From an uncultured Gelidibacter sp. (lineage in GTDB: Bacteria > Bacteroidota > Bacteroidia > Flavobacteriales > Flavobacteriaceae), in contig NZ_CANMTE010000001.1 in NCBI RefSeq assembly GCF_947500795.1, positions 682,001 through 746,000 on the forward strand: a stretch of 64,000 nt of DNA. Direction: 5' to 3'. This document shows positions 44,554 to 54,642 of the stretch, in pieces (the first letter of the stretch is position 1; each line of letters starts with the position of its first letter). The position numbers and the translations under genes are program-made. Under the pieces are notes generated by a model. That model saw only the letters and a program-made list of their open reading frames with translations, searched no databases and was not told the DNA's origin.

Positions 44554-47500
44554 CTAATTCTCTTCTTCTTCCTTTCTGACCTTCATTTTAATGAAATCAG
44601 AAAGTGGGTTTTCTTCAGTAACGGTCGATTTTTCCTCTTCAATGAGCGCTTCTTTTTTTCTATTCTTCCCAGAGAATATTATTTTCAGCAACTCCCTAAA
44701 GGTGTCAAATTCTACGTTATAGGATAAACCTACTCCTTGTGTATAGCCAATTTCTTCACCGAAATTCCGAATGTTATTTTCTCGGTTGAAAAACTTAGCC
44801 GATAAAGTTCCGTCTTCGTTTAATAAGAGTTCTATCTCAGCATCACCAGCAATCACCGTTTCATTGACGCCACCAATTGGCACTCCCACTTTCCCATTAA
44901 ACAACACACGATCGCTAATTTTAGTGCTTAAGGTCAACCCTAAACGGTCATCAGTTCTATAGTCAGGTGTTTGTTCTCCTGCCTGAAAATTCAAGCCCAA
45001 TTTAAGCTTATCATCATCACTGGACAGCAAACTGTTAAACAAACTATTCACACGATCTGCGATGGTTCCATAAGCTTGTTGTCCTAAACTTAGCTCACTT
45101 GCAAATGATCCGGTAGCCAGTAAAAATAATGCTTGATTCTCTCTACTTTCTTTAGTTTCCAATCGGTATTCCAATTCTGATCTTACGGTTGAACTCGCAT
45201 TAGGAAAGGTTACGGCGAAATCTGGCGTAGGTTGTTCCAATTGCCCTGTCAGACTGATTTCTACATTTACAGGAATACTTCTGTTGATAGGATTGTCTAA
45301 TAATATGGAAGGATTGGCTTCCGTTTTATAAACAGCCTTCAGATTGATTTGTGCTTTTAAGGCATCGCCTTCCCAAATAATACTTCCGCCTGGCTCCACG
45401 ACAAGATCCTTTTGAATCAACCCACCATAGGAGAAGTTGTAAATACCTTTAAAGACAGAAAAATCGCCCCACATCTTAAACTTCCCATTCGTATTGATTT
45501 CAAACAGAAGGTTTCCTTCTCCGTTTCCACGAATGGTACTTCCTGAACTTCTGTCAATTACAATCTCGATATCTGCATTCTGGTTCACATCTAAATCAAA
45601 CTTAAGCTCCAGGCCTTTTACTTGGGTTTCAGTAATAATTTCTCCGTTCAATCGCGCTGCTTTCTCCTCAGGACTTAAGAAATGGATGTAAGAGTTGTCT
45701 CCAAAACTTTCCACATCATTTAAAGGAATCTTGAACACCGTACCTTGAGATGTGCTACCATCTACTTCAATAACCAATTGGTCTGTTGGTCCAAAAATTC
45801 GTGCTGTACCATTCATAAAAGCGGTACCATAATAGAGTGCGTCTTCAGCATCATCAGTGTTTAGCACCAGTAATCTGTTGGTGGCAATGTCTAAACCAAG
45901 CTTCCAATCAGAGAAATTTTGATGGGACATATACCCATTCAAGGTCGCTTTTGAAAAGAATTCTGAATCGGTAAATACAACGTCATCTAAAATAAAACGT
46001 TGGTCTTTCAGGGTGACTTCCGTATCAAAGTCGAAGGCATAATCCACATTTAAGTATGGAATTGCTATCCCGGCATTGTCTAAGATTAATTTACCTTCTA
46101 TTTGTGGTTTTTTCAAATCACCAGTAACCTGCACATTTCCTGACGCCAGCCCTCTTATATTATTGATGACATCGGCTCCAAAAACATTTAGTGGCTCTAA
46201 ATCGAACTCGTCAAAATCAATATCCAAATTGATACTTGAGTTATTGGCACTAACATCGATATTTCCTTTTGCATCTAATGATTTTAAGTTGTCATTTCGT
46301 AAAAATAGATCGACTTCATAATTTGTAAGTGATTGGTTCCCTAGGATATCTGCTTTCAAATCACCCAATAAATACTCATTAAATTGGAAATTTTCGATGG
46401 TTACATTGGAATTCGGGACGTAAACACCATTCTGTTGGAGCACATCTAAATTCCCATTCAGAATTCCGCCAAAAGATAGGCTGTCTATGGTTGGTGTAAT
46501 TTTATAGAGATCAACGTCCTTAAAGCTTAACTTGAGGTCTTTGTATGTGGAATCCCTTAACGCTCCAGATAACTGAATTTCTTCATCCTGATGACTAAAT
46601 ATAACCTCTGAAATATTAAACTCTCTAAATTGTCTGTCGAAAGCGACTTTATTAAGCTGATTCTTTTGCTCGTTGATAAACCATTTGTTGTCTTTTATGA
46701 TGACATCAGATTTTTTAAAACCAACTACCGATTTGTTGTCCTTATCTATGGTATAAAACAAACTCAAGTTGAATTGGTCCTTATTTTCCTTTCCACCATT
46801 AAATTCAGATTTGATAAACAGCGTATCTCTAACGGTCACATTAATCAAGCTGAATTTTGAAATATTATAAAAGTTAGTATTTATGGAATCAACTTCTATA
46901 TAGGTGTTATATAATGGATTGCTATTATCTACAGTAATCTGAATATCATTGGCAAAATAATCCAGTAATTTTATTTGAGGCGAATTGAAGGTTAAATCAA
47001 ATCCGCGCTCATCACTTTCAATTCGGCCTTTTAGCGATGTGTTTTTGCCGAGTTCCAAGTCAGGATAAAAGACCTCTACAATCTTGTTGTAAATGGTAAA
47101 ATTGAAGTCCAAATACTGTTCAGACAACACTTTATGCGGCACATAGTTGGTGTAAATGCTACCTATTGAATTTTCTACCAACTTGCCAATATCCTTAAAC
47201 TTAAAGATGCCGCTAACGGTTCCTTGAACAATATCTGGGGAATTGATTTCAATAATGCGTTCCTTTTCTTCAAAACGAGATACGATTTCAAAATCCTCAA
47301 AGTAGTAATAGTCGTGTTCGTTAATATATGTTGTGTTACTAAAGGTGAGCTTTCCGTAAGCATCGTCAATGGTTGAACCATCCATATCCATGGTGATGGT
47401 ACCCATAAATACGGACATGCTATCCTTTTGCACAAAATTCATCTCTTTAAGGTTGGCATATTCTACATCAGCCGTAAAATCTAAAGAGCTGACTTTCTTG

Positions 47501-48957
47501 GACATGTCTGCTAACCCATTAAACCTAAACTTGAAATTTTCGTCGTGTGATACCAAGTTCCCGTTAAACACCTTATTCCCTAATTGGCCTGCAACGTCAA
47601 TGTTTCTATAATTGTAGTTGTTGTAATTGATGTTGAATACCTGACCTTGAACGTTCGTTTTTAAGTTTTCGAGCGTAAAGCCTTTCCCATCGACATCTAA
47701 ATCAAAACTGGTTTCTTTTACATTAGGATCATTTAATAGCTCGCCTACATTGAAATTCTCAACGATGATATTTCCTTTATAACTTGCATTATCAATATCA
47801 TTAAAGCGTAATAAATTCAACCTAGAATCAATATGACCGAGCGCCGTATTAATCTTTAAATCAGCAAAAATATCAGTAGAGGTAATTTTAGTATGCCCGT
47901 AAATTGTAAATCCACCCAATTTTGAAAAAATACTTGGCATTGAAGCGCCGAGTACATTAGGCATAAGGGATTTTAAATCGTAGTAATTGGAAGATAGATT
48001 ACTGAAATTGCCATCCATTGCAAACGTATTTTCCTCACTGTTGAATAAGTTTTTGAAATTGATATCCCCATAAATTTTAGTCTGACTGCTGGTATTGAGT
48101 CTGAGGTTATTCATGTTCAAATTATTCAGTGTTCCCGTTAAATTGACACTAAACTGTGCATGATCTTCTTTACCAAACTCGTTGTAAAACGTATTCAATT
48201 CGTTCAGCATTACATTAGAATCCCTAAAAGTGGCTATGACTTCAACTTTATCGGTAAAGTCTATAAAATCTTCCCTCTTATATTTAAAGGTCAATTCACC
48301 ATTCAAAAAGGACTTCGGTGTTTTTATGGACAGATTTGCAAAGGTCATATACTCCAATGTGTATTCAAAATCGGTCATCATATTCTGAATCGTCAATCCT
48401 CTACTATCCCTAAACGTCAACGTGTTGATACGCGCACTGACGTTACTGCCATTAATCAGGAAATTTGTGGCATTAAGATTAAGCTTGTTAAACTCAAGGA
48501 TTTTTGGAGTCTCCTTATTGTCATCAATCATTCTGAAGACACTATTATAAATGGAAACATCGCTGGACGACAATAAAAAATCACTTGTTTTAGATGGATT
48601 ATCTTCCGCAAAACGCTCTACAAACACATCTAAATTGGTCTCATTTTCCCCTAAATACGTTCTGACATTAAAAGTTAAACCATGAACATCAATATCGCCA
48701 AAAACCAATTTTCCATTGATAAGATTCCTGTAACTGCGGATGGAAGTATTCAGCTCGTCAATACCAATTAAGGTGTCTTGTTTGTAATCTTCAATAAAAA
48801 CACCTTTAAGTTCTACATCGCCGTTTAATTGAAGCGCCACTTTTTGAATGTAAATATGTGTTCCGTAAGTATCGTTAATCCGCTGGGTGACCTTTTTTCC
48901 AAGGAAAGTTTGAACTGGTGGGATAGAGAGAATCAGCACCAAAATGATGAATAGCAA
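44554..48957 (-). CDS. tamB: TamB/DUF490 translocation and assembly module protein
   Basis: This is a very large periplasm-spanning protein (1467 residues from TTG 48957) anchored in the inner membrane by its N-terminus (FIILVLILSIPPVQTFLGKKV). It is made of beta-rich AsmA/TamB-type repeats predicted to form a lipid-carrying groove. The C-terminal DUF490 domain has LRGNGEGNLLFEI-type segments, GLIQKDLVVEPGGSIIWEGD, FLLATGSFASE and GLSYNVEFDTF. TamB works in outer-membrane protein assembly and phospholipid transport. The open frame continues upstream to 49017 with a basic segment (KRIKKLLKIASKI) but has no ATG, GTG or TTG there, so the true start is uncertain. It is divergent from tsaD. Confidence 0.9.
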   Translation of the reverse strand: MLFIILVLILSIPPVQTFLGKKVTQRINDTYGTHIYIQKVALQLNGDVELKGVFIEDYKQDTLIGIDELNTSIRSYRNLINGKLVFGDIDVHGLTFNVRTYLGENETNLDVFVERFAEDNPSKTSDFLLSSSDVSIYNSVFRMIDDNKETPKILEFNKLNLNATNFLINGSNVSARINTLTFRDSRGLTIQNMMTDFEYTLEYMTFANLSIKTPKSFLNGELTFKYKREDFIDFTDKVEVIATFRDSNVMLNELNTFYNEFGKEDHAQFSVNLTGTLNNLNMNNLRLNTSSQTKIYGDINFKNLFNSEENTFAMDGNFSNLSSNYYDLKSLMPNVLGASMPSIFSKLGGFTIYGHTKITSTDIFADLKINTALGHIDSRLNLLRFNDIDNASYKGNIIVENFNVGELLNDPNVKETSFDLDVDGKGFTLENLKTNVQGQVFNINYNNYNYRNIDVAGQLGNKVFNGNLVSHDENFKFRFNGLADMSKKVSSLDFTADVEYANLKEMNFVQKDSMSVFMGTITMDMDGSTIDDAYGKLTFSNTTYINEHDYYYFEDFEIVSRFEEKERIIEINSPDIVQGTVSGIFKFKDIGKLVENSIGSIYTNYVPHKVLSEQYLDFNFTIYNKIVEVFYPDLELGKNTSLKGRIESDERGFDLTFNSPQIKLLDYFANDIQITVDNSNPLYNTYIEVDSINTNFYNISKFSLINVTVRDTLFIKSEFNGGKENKDQFNLSLFYTIDKDNKSVVGFKKSDVIIKDNKWFINEQKNQLNKVAFDRQFREFNISEVIFSHQDEEIQLSGALRDSTYKDLKLSFKDVDLYKITPTIDSLSFGGILNGNLDVLQQNGVYVPNSNVTIENFQFNEYLLGDLKADILGNQSLTNYEVDLFLRNDNLKSLDAKGNIDVSANNSSINLDIDFDEFDLEPLNVFGADVINNIRGLASGNVQVTGDLKKPQIEGKLILDNAGIAIPYLNVDYAFDFDTEVTLKDQRFILDDVVFTDSEFFSKATLNGYMSHQNFSDWKLGLDIATNRLLVLNTDDAEDALYYGTAFMNGTARIFGPTDQLVIEVDGSTSQGTVFKIPLNDVESFGDNSYIHFLSPEEKAARLNGEIITETQVKGLELKFDLDVNQNADIEIVIDRSSGSTIRGNGEGNLLFEINTNGKFKMWGDFSVFKGIYNFSYGGLIQKDLVVEPGGSIIWEGDALKAQINLKAVYKTEANPSILLDNPINRSIPVNVEISLTGQLEQPTPDFAVTFPNASSTVRSELEYRLETKESRENQALFLLATGSFASELSLGQQAYGTIADRVNSLFNSLLSSDDDKLKLGLNFQAGEQTPDYRTDDRLGLTLSTKISDRVLFNGKVGVPIGGVNETVIAGDAEIELLLNEDGTLSAKFFNRENNIRNFGEEIGYTQGVGLSYNVEFDTFRELLKIIFSGKNRKKEALIEEEKSTVTEENPLSDFIKMKVRKEEEEN

Positions 48958-49032
48958 TAGAAATATCGCTACAATTTTAGATGCTATTTTTAAAAGTTTT
49001 TTGATACGTTTTAAAAGTTATAACTTTGAAGC

Positions 49033-49040
49033 CAAAATTA
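49033..49040 (-). promoter_or_regulatory. Bacteroidota-type -7 element for tamB
   Basis: On the minus strand 49040 to 49033 reads TAATTTTG, an exact TAnnTTTG. It would place the transcript start near 49026, just ahead of the basic N-terminal extension of the tamB frame. Confidence 0.45.
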
Positions 49041-49066
49041 ACAATTATTGTGCCCAATTCTAACTA

Positions 49067-50089
49067 ATGGCTACACAAAATATTTATATTCTTGCTATTG
49101 AGTCTTCCTGTGATGATACAGCAGCCTCTGTAATGCTTAACGGCAAAATCCTGAGCAATGTTGTGGCGGGCCAAAGTATTCATGAAGCTTACGGTGGGGT
49201 GGTTCCAGAATTGGCGTCTCGGGCACATCAGCAAAACATTGTACCTGTTGTAGATCAGGCTTTAAAAAGGGCTAATATTGATAAAAATCAACTGAAGGCC
49301 ATTGCTTTTACACGCGGCCCAGGATTGATGGGATCGTTGTTAGTTGGTACTTCCTTCGCTAAGTCTTTGGCATATGGTCTTAATGTCCCTCTGATTGATG
49401 TGAACCATATGCAAGCCCATATTTTGGCACATTTTATTGATGAAGAAGGATTTGAAAAACCTCCTTTTCCGTTTTTGGCGATGACCATTTCTGGAGGACA
49501 CACTCAAATTGTTAAGGTGAATTCCTATTTTGATATGGAGGTGATTGGCGAAACTATTGATGATGCCGTTGGTGAAGCCTTTGATAAAAGCGGAAAAATA
49601 CTCGGACTTGGTTATCCTGCAGGACCAGAAATAGATAGACGTGCTAAATTAGGAAATCCAAAAGCCTTTAAGTTTACTAAACCTAAGGTTGATGGGCTTA
49701 ATTTTAGTTTTTCAGGTCTAAAAACGGCCATTCTTTATTTTATTCAGAAAGAGACAAAAGCCAACCCTAATTTTATTGAAGAGCATTTAAATGATATTTG
49801 TGCTTCCATTCAATATACCATTATCGGTATTTTGATTGATAAGTTGAAACTTGCAACTAAAGAAACCGGTATCACCCATATTGCTATTGGTGGTGGTGTT
49901 TCAGCGAATTCAGGCATCAGACAGGCTTTAAAAAATGGGGAATCCAAATTTGGGTGGACTACTTATGTACCTAAATTTGAATTTACTACAGATAACGCCG
50001 CAATGATTGCAATTGTAGGCTATTTGAAATATTTGGAAGGTGATTTTGCCGAGCAAAGTGTGACGGCTTCATCACGTCTCAAAATATAA
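49067..50089 (+). CDS. tsaD: tRNA N6-adenosine threonylcarbamoyltransferase
   Basis: This enzyme transfers the threonylcarbamoyl group from TC-AMP to A37 of ANN-decoding tRNAs, making t6A, with TsaB and TsaE. The 340 residues fit Kae1/TsaD: ILAIESSCDDTAASV, YGGVVPELASRAHQ, the iron/zinc-binding HMQAH at 114-118, ISGGHTQIV, and a second metal His/Asp set (IGGGVSANSGIR, TDNAAMIA). The gene is divergent from tamB, an arrangement common in Bacteroidota, and followed by rsmE after 18 bases. Confidence 0.97.
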   Translation: MATQNIYILAIESSCDDTAASVMLNGKILSNVVAGQSIHEAYGGVVPELASRAHQQNIVPVVDQALKRANIDKNQLKAIAFTRGPGLMGSLLVGTSFAKSLAYGLNVPLIDVNHMQAHILAHFIDEEGFEKPPFPFLAMTISGGHTQIVKVNSYFDMEVIGETIDDAVGEAFDKSGKILGLGYPAGPEIDRRAKLGNPKAFKFTKPKVDGLNFSFSGLKTAILYFIQKETKANPNFIEEHLNDICASIQYTIIGILIDKLKLATKETGITHIAIGGGVSANSGIRQALKNGESKFGWTTYVPKFEFTTDNAAMIAIVGYLKYLEGDFAEQSVTASSRLKI

Positions 50090-50107
50090 AATTCTATAAA
50101 TTACTTT

Positions 50108-50812
50108 ATGCAGCTGTTTTACAATCCGACTATTGACGAAAATACCACTGAGATTTCCTTTTCTAAGGAAGAAAGCAAGCATATTGTAAAAGTACTCCGT
50201 AAAAATGGTGGCGATCAGCTTCAAATCACCAATGGCAAAGGCTGGTTGTTTGTTGCTGAAATTACTGTAGCAGATATGAAAAAATGCTTGGCGACCATTT
50301 TATCCAAATCTTTTGAACCGCCACGCGATTATAAAATCCATTTGGCTGTCGCGCCTACAAAAATGAACGATCGTTACGAGTGGTTTTTGGAAAAGGCGAC
50401 CGAAATCGGGATCGACACCATCACTCCTATTATCTGTGACCATAGTGAGCGTAAAGTGATCAAAATTGACCGATTTGAAAAAATCTTACAATCGGCAATG
50501 AAACAATCTTTACACAACTATTTGCCGGAACTACATGAAGCTATTCCGTTTAATGAATTTATAACCACAGATTTTATCGGACAAAAATTCATTGCGCATT
50601 GTGAAGAAACGGATCGAAAATCACTTAAAACAAGTTTAGAACCAAAGAGAGATGTCCTTATTTTAATAGGTCCTGAAGGCGATTTCAGTACTAAGGAAAT
50701 TTCTTCCGCTATAGCTTCAGGATTTAAACCGGTAATGTTAGGAAATACACGTTTACGGACCGAAACGGCAGCAATTGTAGCATGTCATAGTGTTGTGTTT
50801 TCTAATGAATAA
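50108..50812 (+). CDS. rsmE: 16S rRNA (uracil(1498)-N(3))-methyltransferase
   Basis: This is a SPOUT-class methyltransferase for U1498 in helix 44 of 16S rRNA. The 234 residues have an N-terminal PUA-like part (EESKHIVKVLRKNGGDQL, the conserved HxxxVLR), KMNDRYEWFLEKATEIG, and the trefoil-knot SAM motifs LILIGPEGDFSTKEI and MLGNTRLRTETAAIVA. It is cotranscribed with tsaD. The 185 bases after it (50813-50997) are AT-rich and hold only the promoter of the next gene. Confidence 0.96.
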   Translation: MQLFYNPTIDENTTEISFSKEESKHIVKVLRKNGGDQLQITNGKGWLFVAEITVADMKKCLATILSKSFEPPRDYKIHLAVAPTKMNDRYEWFLEKATEIGIDTITPIICDHSERKVIKIDRFEKILQSAMKQSLHNYLPELHEAIPFNEFITTDFIGQKFIAHCEETDRKSLKTSLEPKRDVLILIGPEGDFSTKEISSAIASGFKPVMLGNTRLRTETAAIVACHSVVFSNE

Positions 50813-50984
50813 ATAGTTTAGATTAATTCATATAAACTATTGTAATTCAATATATTGACAGTTTATATTTTGAATTAAAATAGATTATTATCGACTATCT
50901 ATTCGCACATTCTCGATATTGAAATTCATAATTAGAAATCCTTTTTATTAGGAACATAAGCAACCTTTACACCATTTTTATTTC

Positions 50985-50992
50985 TATTTTTG
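50985..50992 (+). promoter_or_regulatory. Bacteroidota-type -7 element for the DUF4159 gene
   Basis: TATTTTTG fits TAnnTTTG. It lies only six bases before the first ATG (50998), so the transcript would start at or inside that codon. A later ATG, at 51004 or 51016, is therefore the likelier start. Confidence 0.45.
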
Positions 50993-50997
50993 AAAAT

Positions 50998-51666
50998 ATG
51001 AAAATGAGCCTCAACATGTCTAAACGCTTTTTTACTATATTCCTTTTTAGCATGTGTTCAGTTATGCTAATGGACGCTCAAGACATTGCTGTGTTAAAGT
51101 ATAAAGGTGGTGGCGATTGGTATGCAAACCCCACGTCGTTACCCAATTTGATTTCGTATTGCAACACAACAATCAACACTAAAATAAATCCTAGACCTCA
51201 AACCGTCGAGTCTGATAGTCCAGATATTTTTCAATACCCATTCATTCATATGACAGGTCATGGCAATGTATTTTTCAACGAAAATGATGCTGAGAACCTC
51301 AGAAATTATCTCATTTCCGGCGGATTCCTACATATTGACGATAATTATGGGATGGAACCTTATATCGTAAAAGAACTTAAAAAAGTATTCCCAAATAAGG
51401 AACTGATTGAATTGCCAAAAACACATCCTATTTTTAGCGCCGCATATAGATTTCCTGAAGGTCTTCCAAAAATTCATGAACATGATGGCAAAAGACCACA
51501 AGCATTTGGGATTTTTGAAAACGAAAGACTCGTCTTATTATTTACCTATGAAAGCGATTTAGGGAATGGCTGGGAAGATGAAGAAGTCCACAATGACCCT
51601 TTAGAAGTTAGAGAAAAAGCTTTGAAAATGGGCGCTAACATAATAAAGTACGTTTTTGAAAACTGA
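50998..51666 (+). CDS. DUF4159 domain exported protein
   Basis: The product is up to 222 residues. From the ATG at 51016 (MSKRFFTIFLFSMCSV) it has a clean signal peptide ending MLMDAQD; this start also fits the promoter better than 50998. The mature part is DUF4159: IAVLKYKGGGDWYANPTSLPNL, FIHMTGHGNVFFNE, LRNYLISGGFLHIDDNYGME and NGWEDEEVHNDPLEVREKAL. The fold resembles a class-I glutamine-amidotransferase-like (BatA/ThuA-type) domain; no catalytic triad is evident to me. Function is unknown. It precedes the TrmH methyltransferase gene by 70 bases. Confidence 0.85.
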   Translation: MKMSLNMSKRFFTIFLFSMCSVMLMDAQDIAVLKYKGGGDWYANPTSLPNLISYCNTTINTKINPRPQTVESDSPDIFQYPFIHMTGHGNVFFNENDAENLRNYLISGGFLHIDDNYGMEPYIVKELKKVFPNKELIELPKTHPIFSAAYRFPEGLPKIHEHDGKRPQAFGIFENERLVLLFTYESDLGNGWEDEEVHNDPLEVREKALKMGANIIKYVFEN

Positions 51667-51736
51667 TTCGGTATAACTGTTTAGCCATCATAATAATTCA
51701 ACAATCTTCAATCATCAATCAACAATCGTAAATCCC

Positions 51737-52243
51737 ATGCAACTCACCCATTACACCTCTAAATTTAACCAAAAATCGTTTCCGATTATTCTAGTCTGTG
51801 ATAATGTGACCAATGCACCCAATATTGGAAGTCTGTTTAGAACCGCGGATGCCTTTGGGATAGATAAGATTATATTTTGCGGTAGTCCGATTCCACTGGG
51901 GAGGAAAATGACAAAAACATCACGTGCTACCGAAAAATACGTGAATTATGAAAATCAGGAGGACACGTTGGACACCTTAAATACACTCAAAAATGCAGGC
52001 TATCAAATCGTAGTTTTAGAAATCACATCGAATAGTACACCAATTGACAACATGAAATTCGAGGTTAATCAGCCAATTGCTTTACTTGTGGGCGATGAAA
52101 ATTTTGGGATTTCTGACGCTTGTTTAGAGCTATCTGACCACATCACGCACATAGAAATGTTCGGGCAAAATAGTAGTATGAATGTTGCGCAGGCAACGAG
52201 CATCGCGCTTTATGAAATTACAAGGCAAATGCACGGCGCATAA
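51737..52243 (+). CDS. TrmH/SpoU-family RNA methyltransferase
   Basis: The product is 168 residues, just the SPOUT catalytic domain without an N-terminal substrate-binding part. Motif 1 is VTNAPNIGSLFRTADAFGID (with the conserved N and R), motif 2 is ALLVGDENFGIS, and motif 3 is IEMFGQNSSMNVAQATSIALYEI. It probably 2'-O-methylates a ribose in tRNA or rRNA; the small size resembles TrmL/TrmH-type enzymes, and the target nucleotide is unknown. It lies in a run of RNA-modification genes (tsaD, rsmE). Confidence 0.92.
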   Translation: MQLTHYTSKFNQKSFPIILVCDNVTNAPNIGSLFRTADAFGIDKIIFCGSPIPLGRKMTKTSRATEKYVNYENQEDTLDTLNTLKNAGYQIVVLEITSNSTPIDNMKFEVNQPIALLVGDENFGISDACLELSDHITHIEMFGQNSSMNVAQATSIALYEITRQMHGA

Positions 52244-52326
52244 TTTGGGTTGATATGCTATAGCAATATTTTGGAAACCGTTAAAGTTTATTGCAAATAC
52301 ATCCTAAATTTGGTTAAATTTAAAAC

Positions 52327-53415
52327 ATGAAATCGAACACTATATCTAAGGGGCTTTTACAAACAATTGTCGTTGTATTCGGCATTATTTTACTCTTATA
52401 TTTTCTTTATCAGATAAAGTCGCTCATACTCTACCTCTTTATAGCGGGCGTTATTTCACTTGTTTTCAGACCTGTTGTCTACTTTTTTAAAAACACACTC
52501 AAGCTGGGTAAAAACCTCTCGTCCTTTATTACCTTATTATTAATTGGAGGGATTTTCACTCTCATTTTATGGATTTTTGTTCCGATTATATTAGAACAGA
52601 GCAAGAATATTTCAGAAATTGACTTTGAGATGGTTAAAAAGGATTTGAATGAGTTGAACATTCAAGCCAGTGAATATATAGGTGTTGAGAAGATAAATAT
52701 TATTGAAGCCATAAAACGAACGGATTCTGTCAAGGAATTTGATTCTGAATTCATAGAAAGTTTTGTAGATATTTTTGTAAACAACATCACCTCTTTTATA
52801 GTTGGGCTTTTTTCAGTGTTGTTTATATCGTTCTTTCTATTGAAAGATGAACGGATGATTTCCAATGCAGTGGCCGTATTTGCAGCGGAAGGAAAAGAAC
52901 GTCGTTTTTTGAGAGTTTTAGAGAAATCGAAAGAATTATTATCGCGATATTTTATTGGCCTGATGATTCAAACCACAATAATGGCCGTTTTCTACCTGAT
53001 ATTACTCATGATTTTGGATGTTAAAAATGCACTCGCCATTGCTATCATTTGTGCCATGCTTAACATTATTCCTTATTTAGGACCACTTCTTGGCGGTGTT
53101 GTTATGATTTTGGTTGTAGTTTCGAATAATTTAGGAGCGGATTTTTCATCAGATTTATTGCCGCTACTTGTAAAAGTATTGATTGGTGTTGGCGTTGCTC
53201 AACTCATTGATAATCTTGTATCCCAGCCTATTATTTTTAGCCATAGTGTTCGGTCGCATCCTTTAGAAGTGTTTATCGTAATTATTTGCGGTGGTCTCTT
53301 GTTCAATATTCCAGGAATGATTTTAGCTGTTCCTGTTTATACCACGCTGAAGGTAATTTCCAAAGAATTTTTGTCAGAATATAAAATTGTAAAGCATTTA
53401 ACGAAGGACCTGTAG
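52327..53415 (+). CDS. AI-2E family transporter (PerM-like)
   Basis: This is a polytopic inner-membrane protein of 362 residues with about seven to eight hydrophobic segments: two close pairs at the N-terminus, a charged helical region at 100-150, then TMs including FIVGLFSVLFISFFLLKDE and the conserved LNIIPYLGPLLGGVVM and PLEVFIVIICGGLLFNIPGMILAVP. The last two are hallmarks of the family. Members were named for autoinducer-2 export (TqsA), but several are sodium/proton antiporters or of unknown substrate. It is likely cotranscribed with the TrmH gene and the methyltransferase downstream. Confidence 0.92.
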   Translation: MKSNTISKGLLQTIVVVFGIILLLYFLYQIKSLILYLFIAGVISLVFRPVVYFFKNTLKLGKNLSSFITLLLIGGIFTLILWIFVPIILEQSKNISEIDFEMVKKDLNELNIQASEYIGVEKINIIEAIKRTDSVKEFDSEFIESFVDIFVNNITSFIVGLFSVLFISFFLLKDERMISNAVAVFAAEGKERRFLRVLEKSKELLSRYFIGLMIQTTIMAVFYLILLMILDVKNALAIAIICAMLNIIPYLGPLLGGVVMILVVVSNNLGADFSSDLLPLLVKVLIGVGVAQLIDNLVSQPIIFSHSVRSHPLEVFIVIICGGLLFNIPGMILAVPVYTTLKVISKEFLSEYKIVKHLTKDL

Positions 53416-53450
53416 TTTCTTTTTGATAATTTCGCGGTAAACCGATTTTA

Positions 53451-54632
53451 ATGAATGCAGCTATTTTAGATCTTGATGTTCAAGAATTCATCAATAACAA
53501 CCTTAAAACTGATGCCACTGCACTGATTTTAAAAGGTGTTCCATTCACAAAAGTATCGGTTCAGGAAGTGGTTGAGCAGATTGAGGCAAAGAATAAATGC
53601 GAAAAGAAGCTACTAACATGGTTTCAAACACCTAAAATCTATTTTCCCAATAAATTAAATATTGAACAGACTTCCTCTGAAGTTACGGCAGATTATAAAT
53701 CGAAATTAATTGAAGGGAACACCCTTATTGACCTCACTGGAGGCTTTGGTGTGGACGCTTATTTTTTTGCAAATCATTTTCAAGACGTGACGCATTGTGA
53801 ATGGAATGAAGCGCTAAGTAGCATCGTTCGCTATAATTTTGAGACATTAAACGTGTCTAATGTTAATTGCATCGCAAACGATGGATTATCGCAGCTACAA
53901 AACTCCAAATCGACTTATGATTGGATTTATGTTGATCCATCAAGACGTCATGATAGTAAAGGAAAGGTGTTCTTTCTAAAAGATTGTTTACCAAATATTC
54001 CGGAACATCTTAAATTGCTTTGGTCCCGTTCCAAAAATGTAATGATTAAAACTTCACCCTTATTAGATCTTACAGTAGGTTTAAATGAACTGGAGTTTGT
54101 TAAAACCATTCACGTAGTAGCGGTAAATAATGAGGTTAAAGAATTATTGTGGATTTTAGAGCACGGTTTTCAGGCCGAAATTGAAATAGCAACCACTAAT
54201 TTGAAAACACAAGATGCTGAACATTTCAATTTCTTTATGCATGAAGAATCTGACGTAGAAGCGGAATTGAGTGAACCGCTTGCCTATCTATATGAACCAA
54301 ATTCAGCCATTCTTAAATCGGGAGGCTTCAATGCGTTAACGAAAAGATTACCTGTTAAAAAACTTCATAAACATTCGCATCTCTATACCAGCGATACTTT
54401 AGTTGAATTTCCTGGGAGAGCTTTTGAAATACTTCAAATAGTACCTTACAACAAAAAACAGATCAAAGCATTAGCCATTGGAAAGGCGAATATAACCACG
54501 CGTAATTTCCCTGAAACGGTGCAAAATATTCGCAAAACGTTTAAAATCAAAGATGGTGGAAATCAGTATCTTTTCTTTACCACGAATGATGATAATGAGA
54601 AAATTTTGATAGTCTGTAAAAAAATTGAGTAA
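53451..54632 (+). CDS. THUMP-like-domain class I SAM-dependent methyltransferase
   Basis: The product is 393 residues, soluble. The central Rossmann methyltransferase core has LIDLTGGFGVDAYFFA (motif I, SAM binding, near 87) and WIYVDPSRRHDSKGKVF (motif IV, DPSRR, near 163), with MIKTSPLLDLTVGL after it. The C-terminal third (KRLPVKKLHKHSHLYTSDTLV, FPGRAFEILQIVPYNKK) is the THUMP-like domain. Such proteins are predicted RNA or small-molecule methyltransferases; the substrate is not known. It is the last gene of the plus-strand RNA-modification run. Confidence 0.88.
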   Translation: MNAAILDLDVQEFINNNLKTDATALILKGVPFTKVSVQEVVEQIEAKNKCEKKLLTWFQTPKIYFPNKLNIEQTSSEVTADYKSKLIEGNTLIDLTGGFGVDAYFFANHFQDVTHCEWNEALSSIVRYNFETLNVSNVNCIANDGLSQLQNSKSTYDWIYVDPSRRHDSKGKVFFLKDCLPNIPEHLKLLWSRSKNVMIKTSPLLDLTVGLNELEFVKTIHVVAVNNEVKELLWILEHGFQAEIEIATTNLKTQDAEHFNFFMHEESDVEAELSEPLAYLYEPNSAILKSGGFNALTKRLPVKKLHKHSHLYTSDTLVEFPGRAFEILQIVPYNKKQIKALAIGKANITTRNFPETVQNIRKTFKIKDGGNQYLFFTTNDDNEKILIVCKKIE

Positions 54633-54642
54633 AACGAATCAA

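Noticed and set aside
48160-48576. 138-residue plus-strand open frame
   Set aside because: Antisense to tamB; no promoter or signal features.
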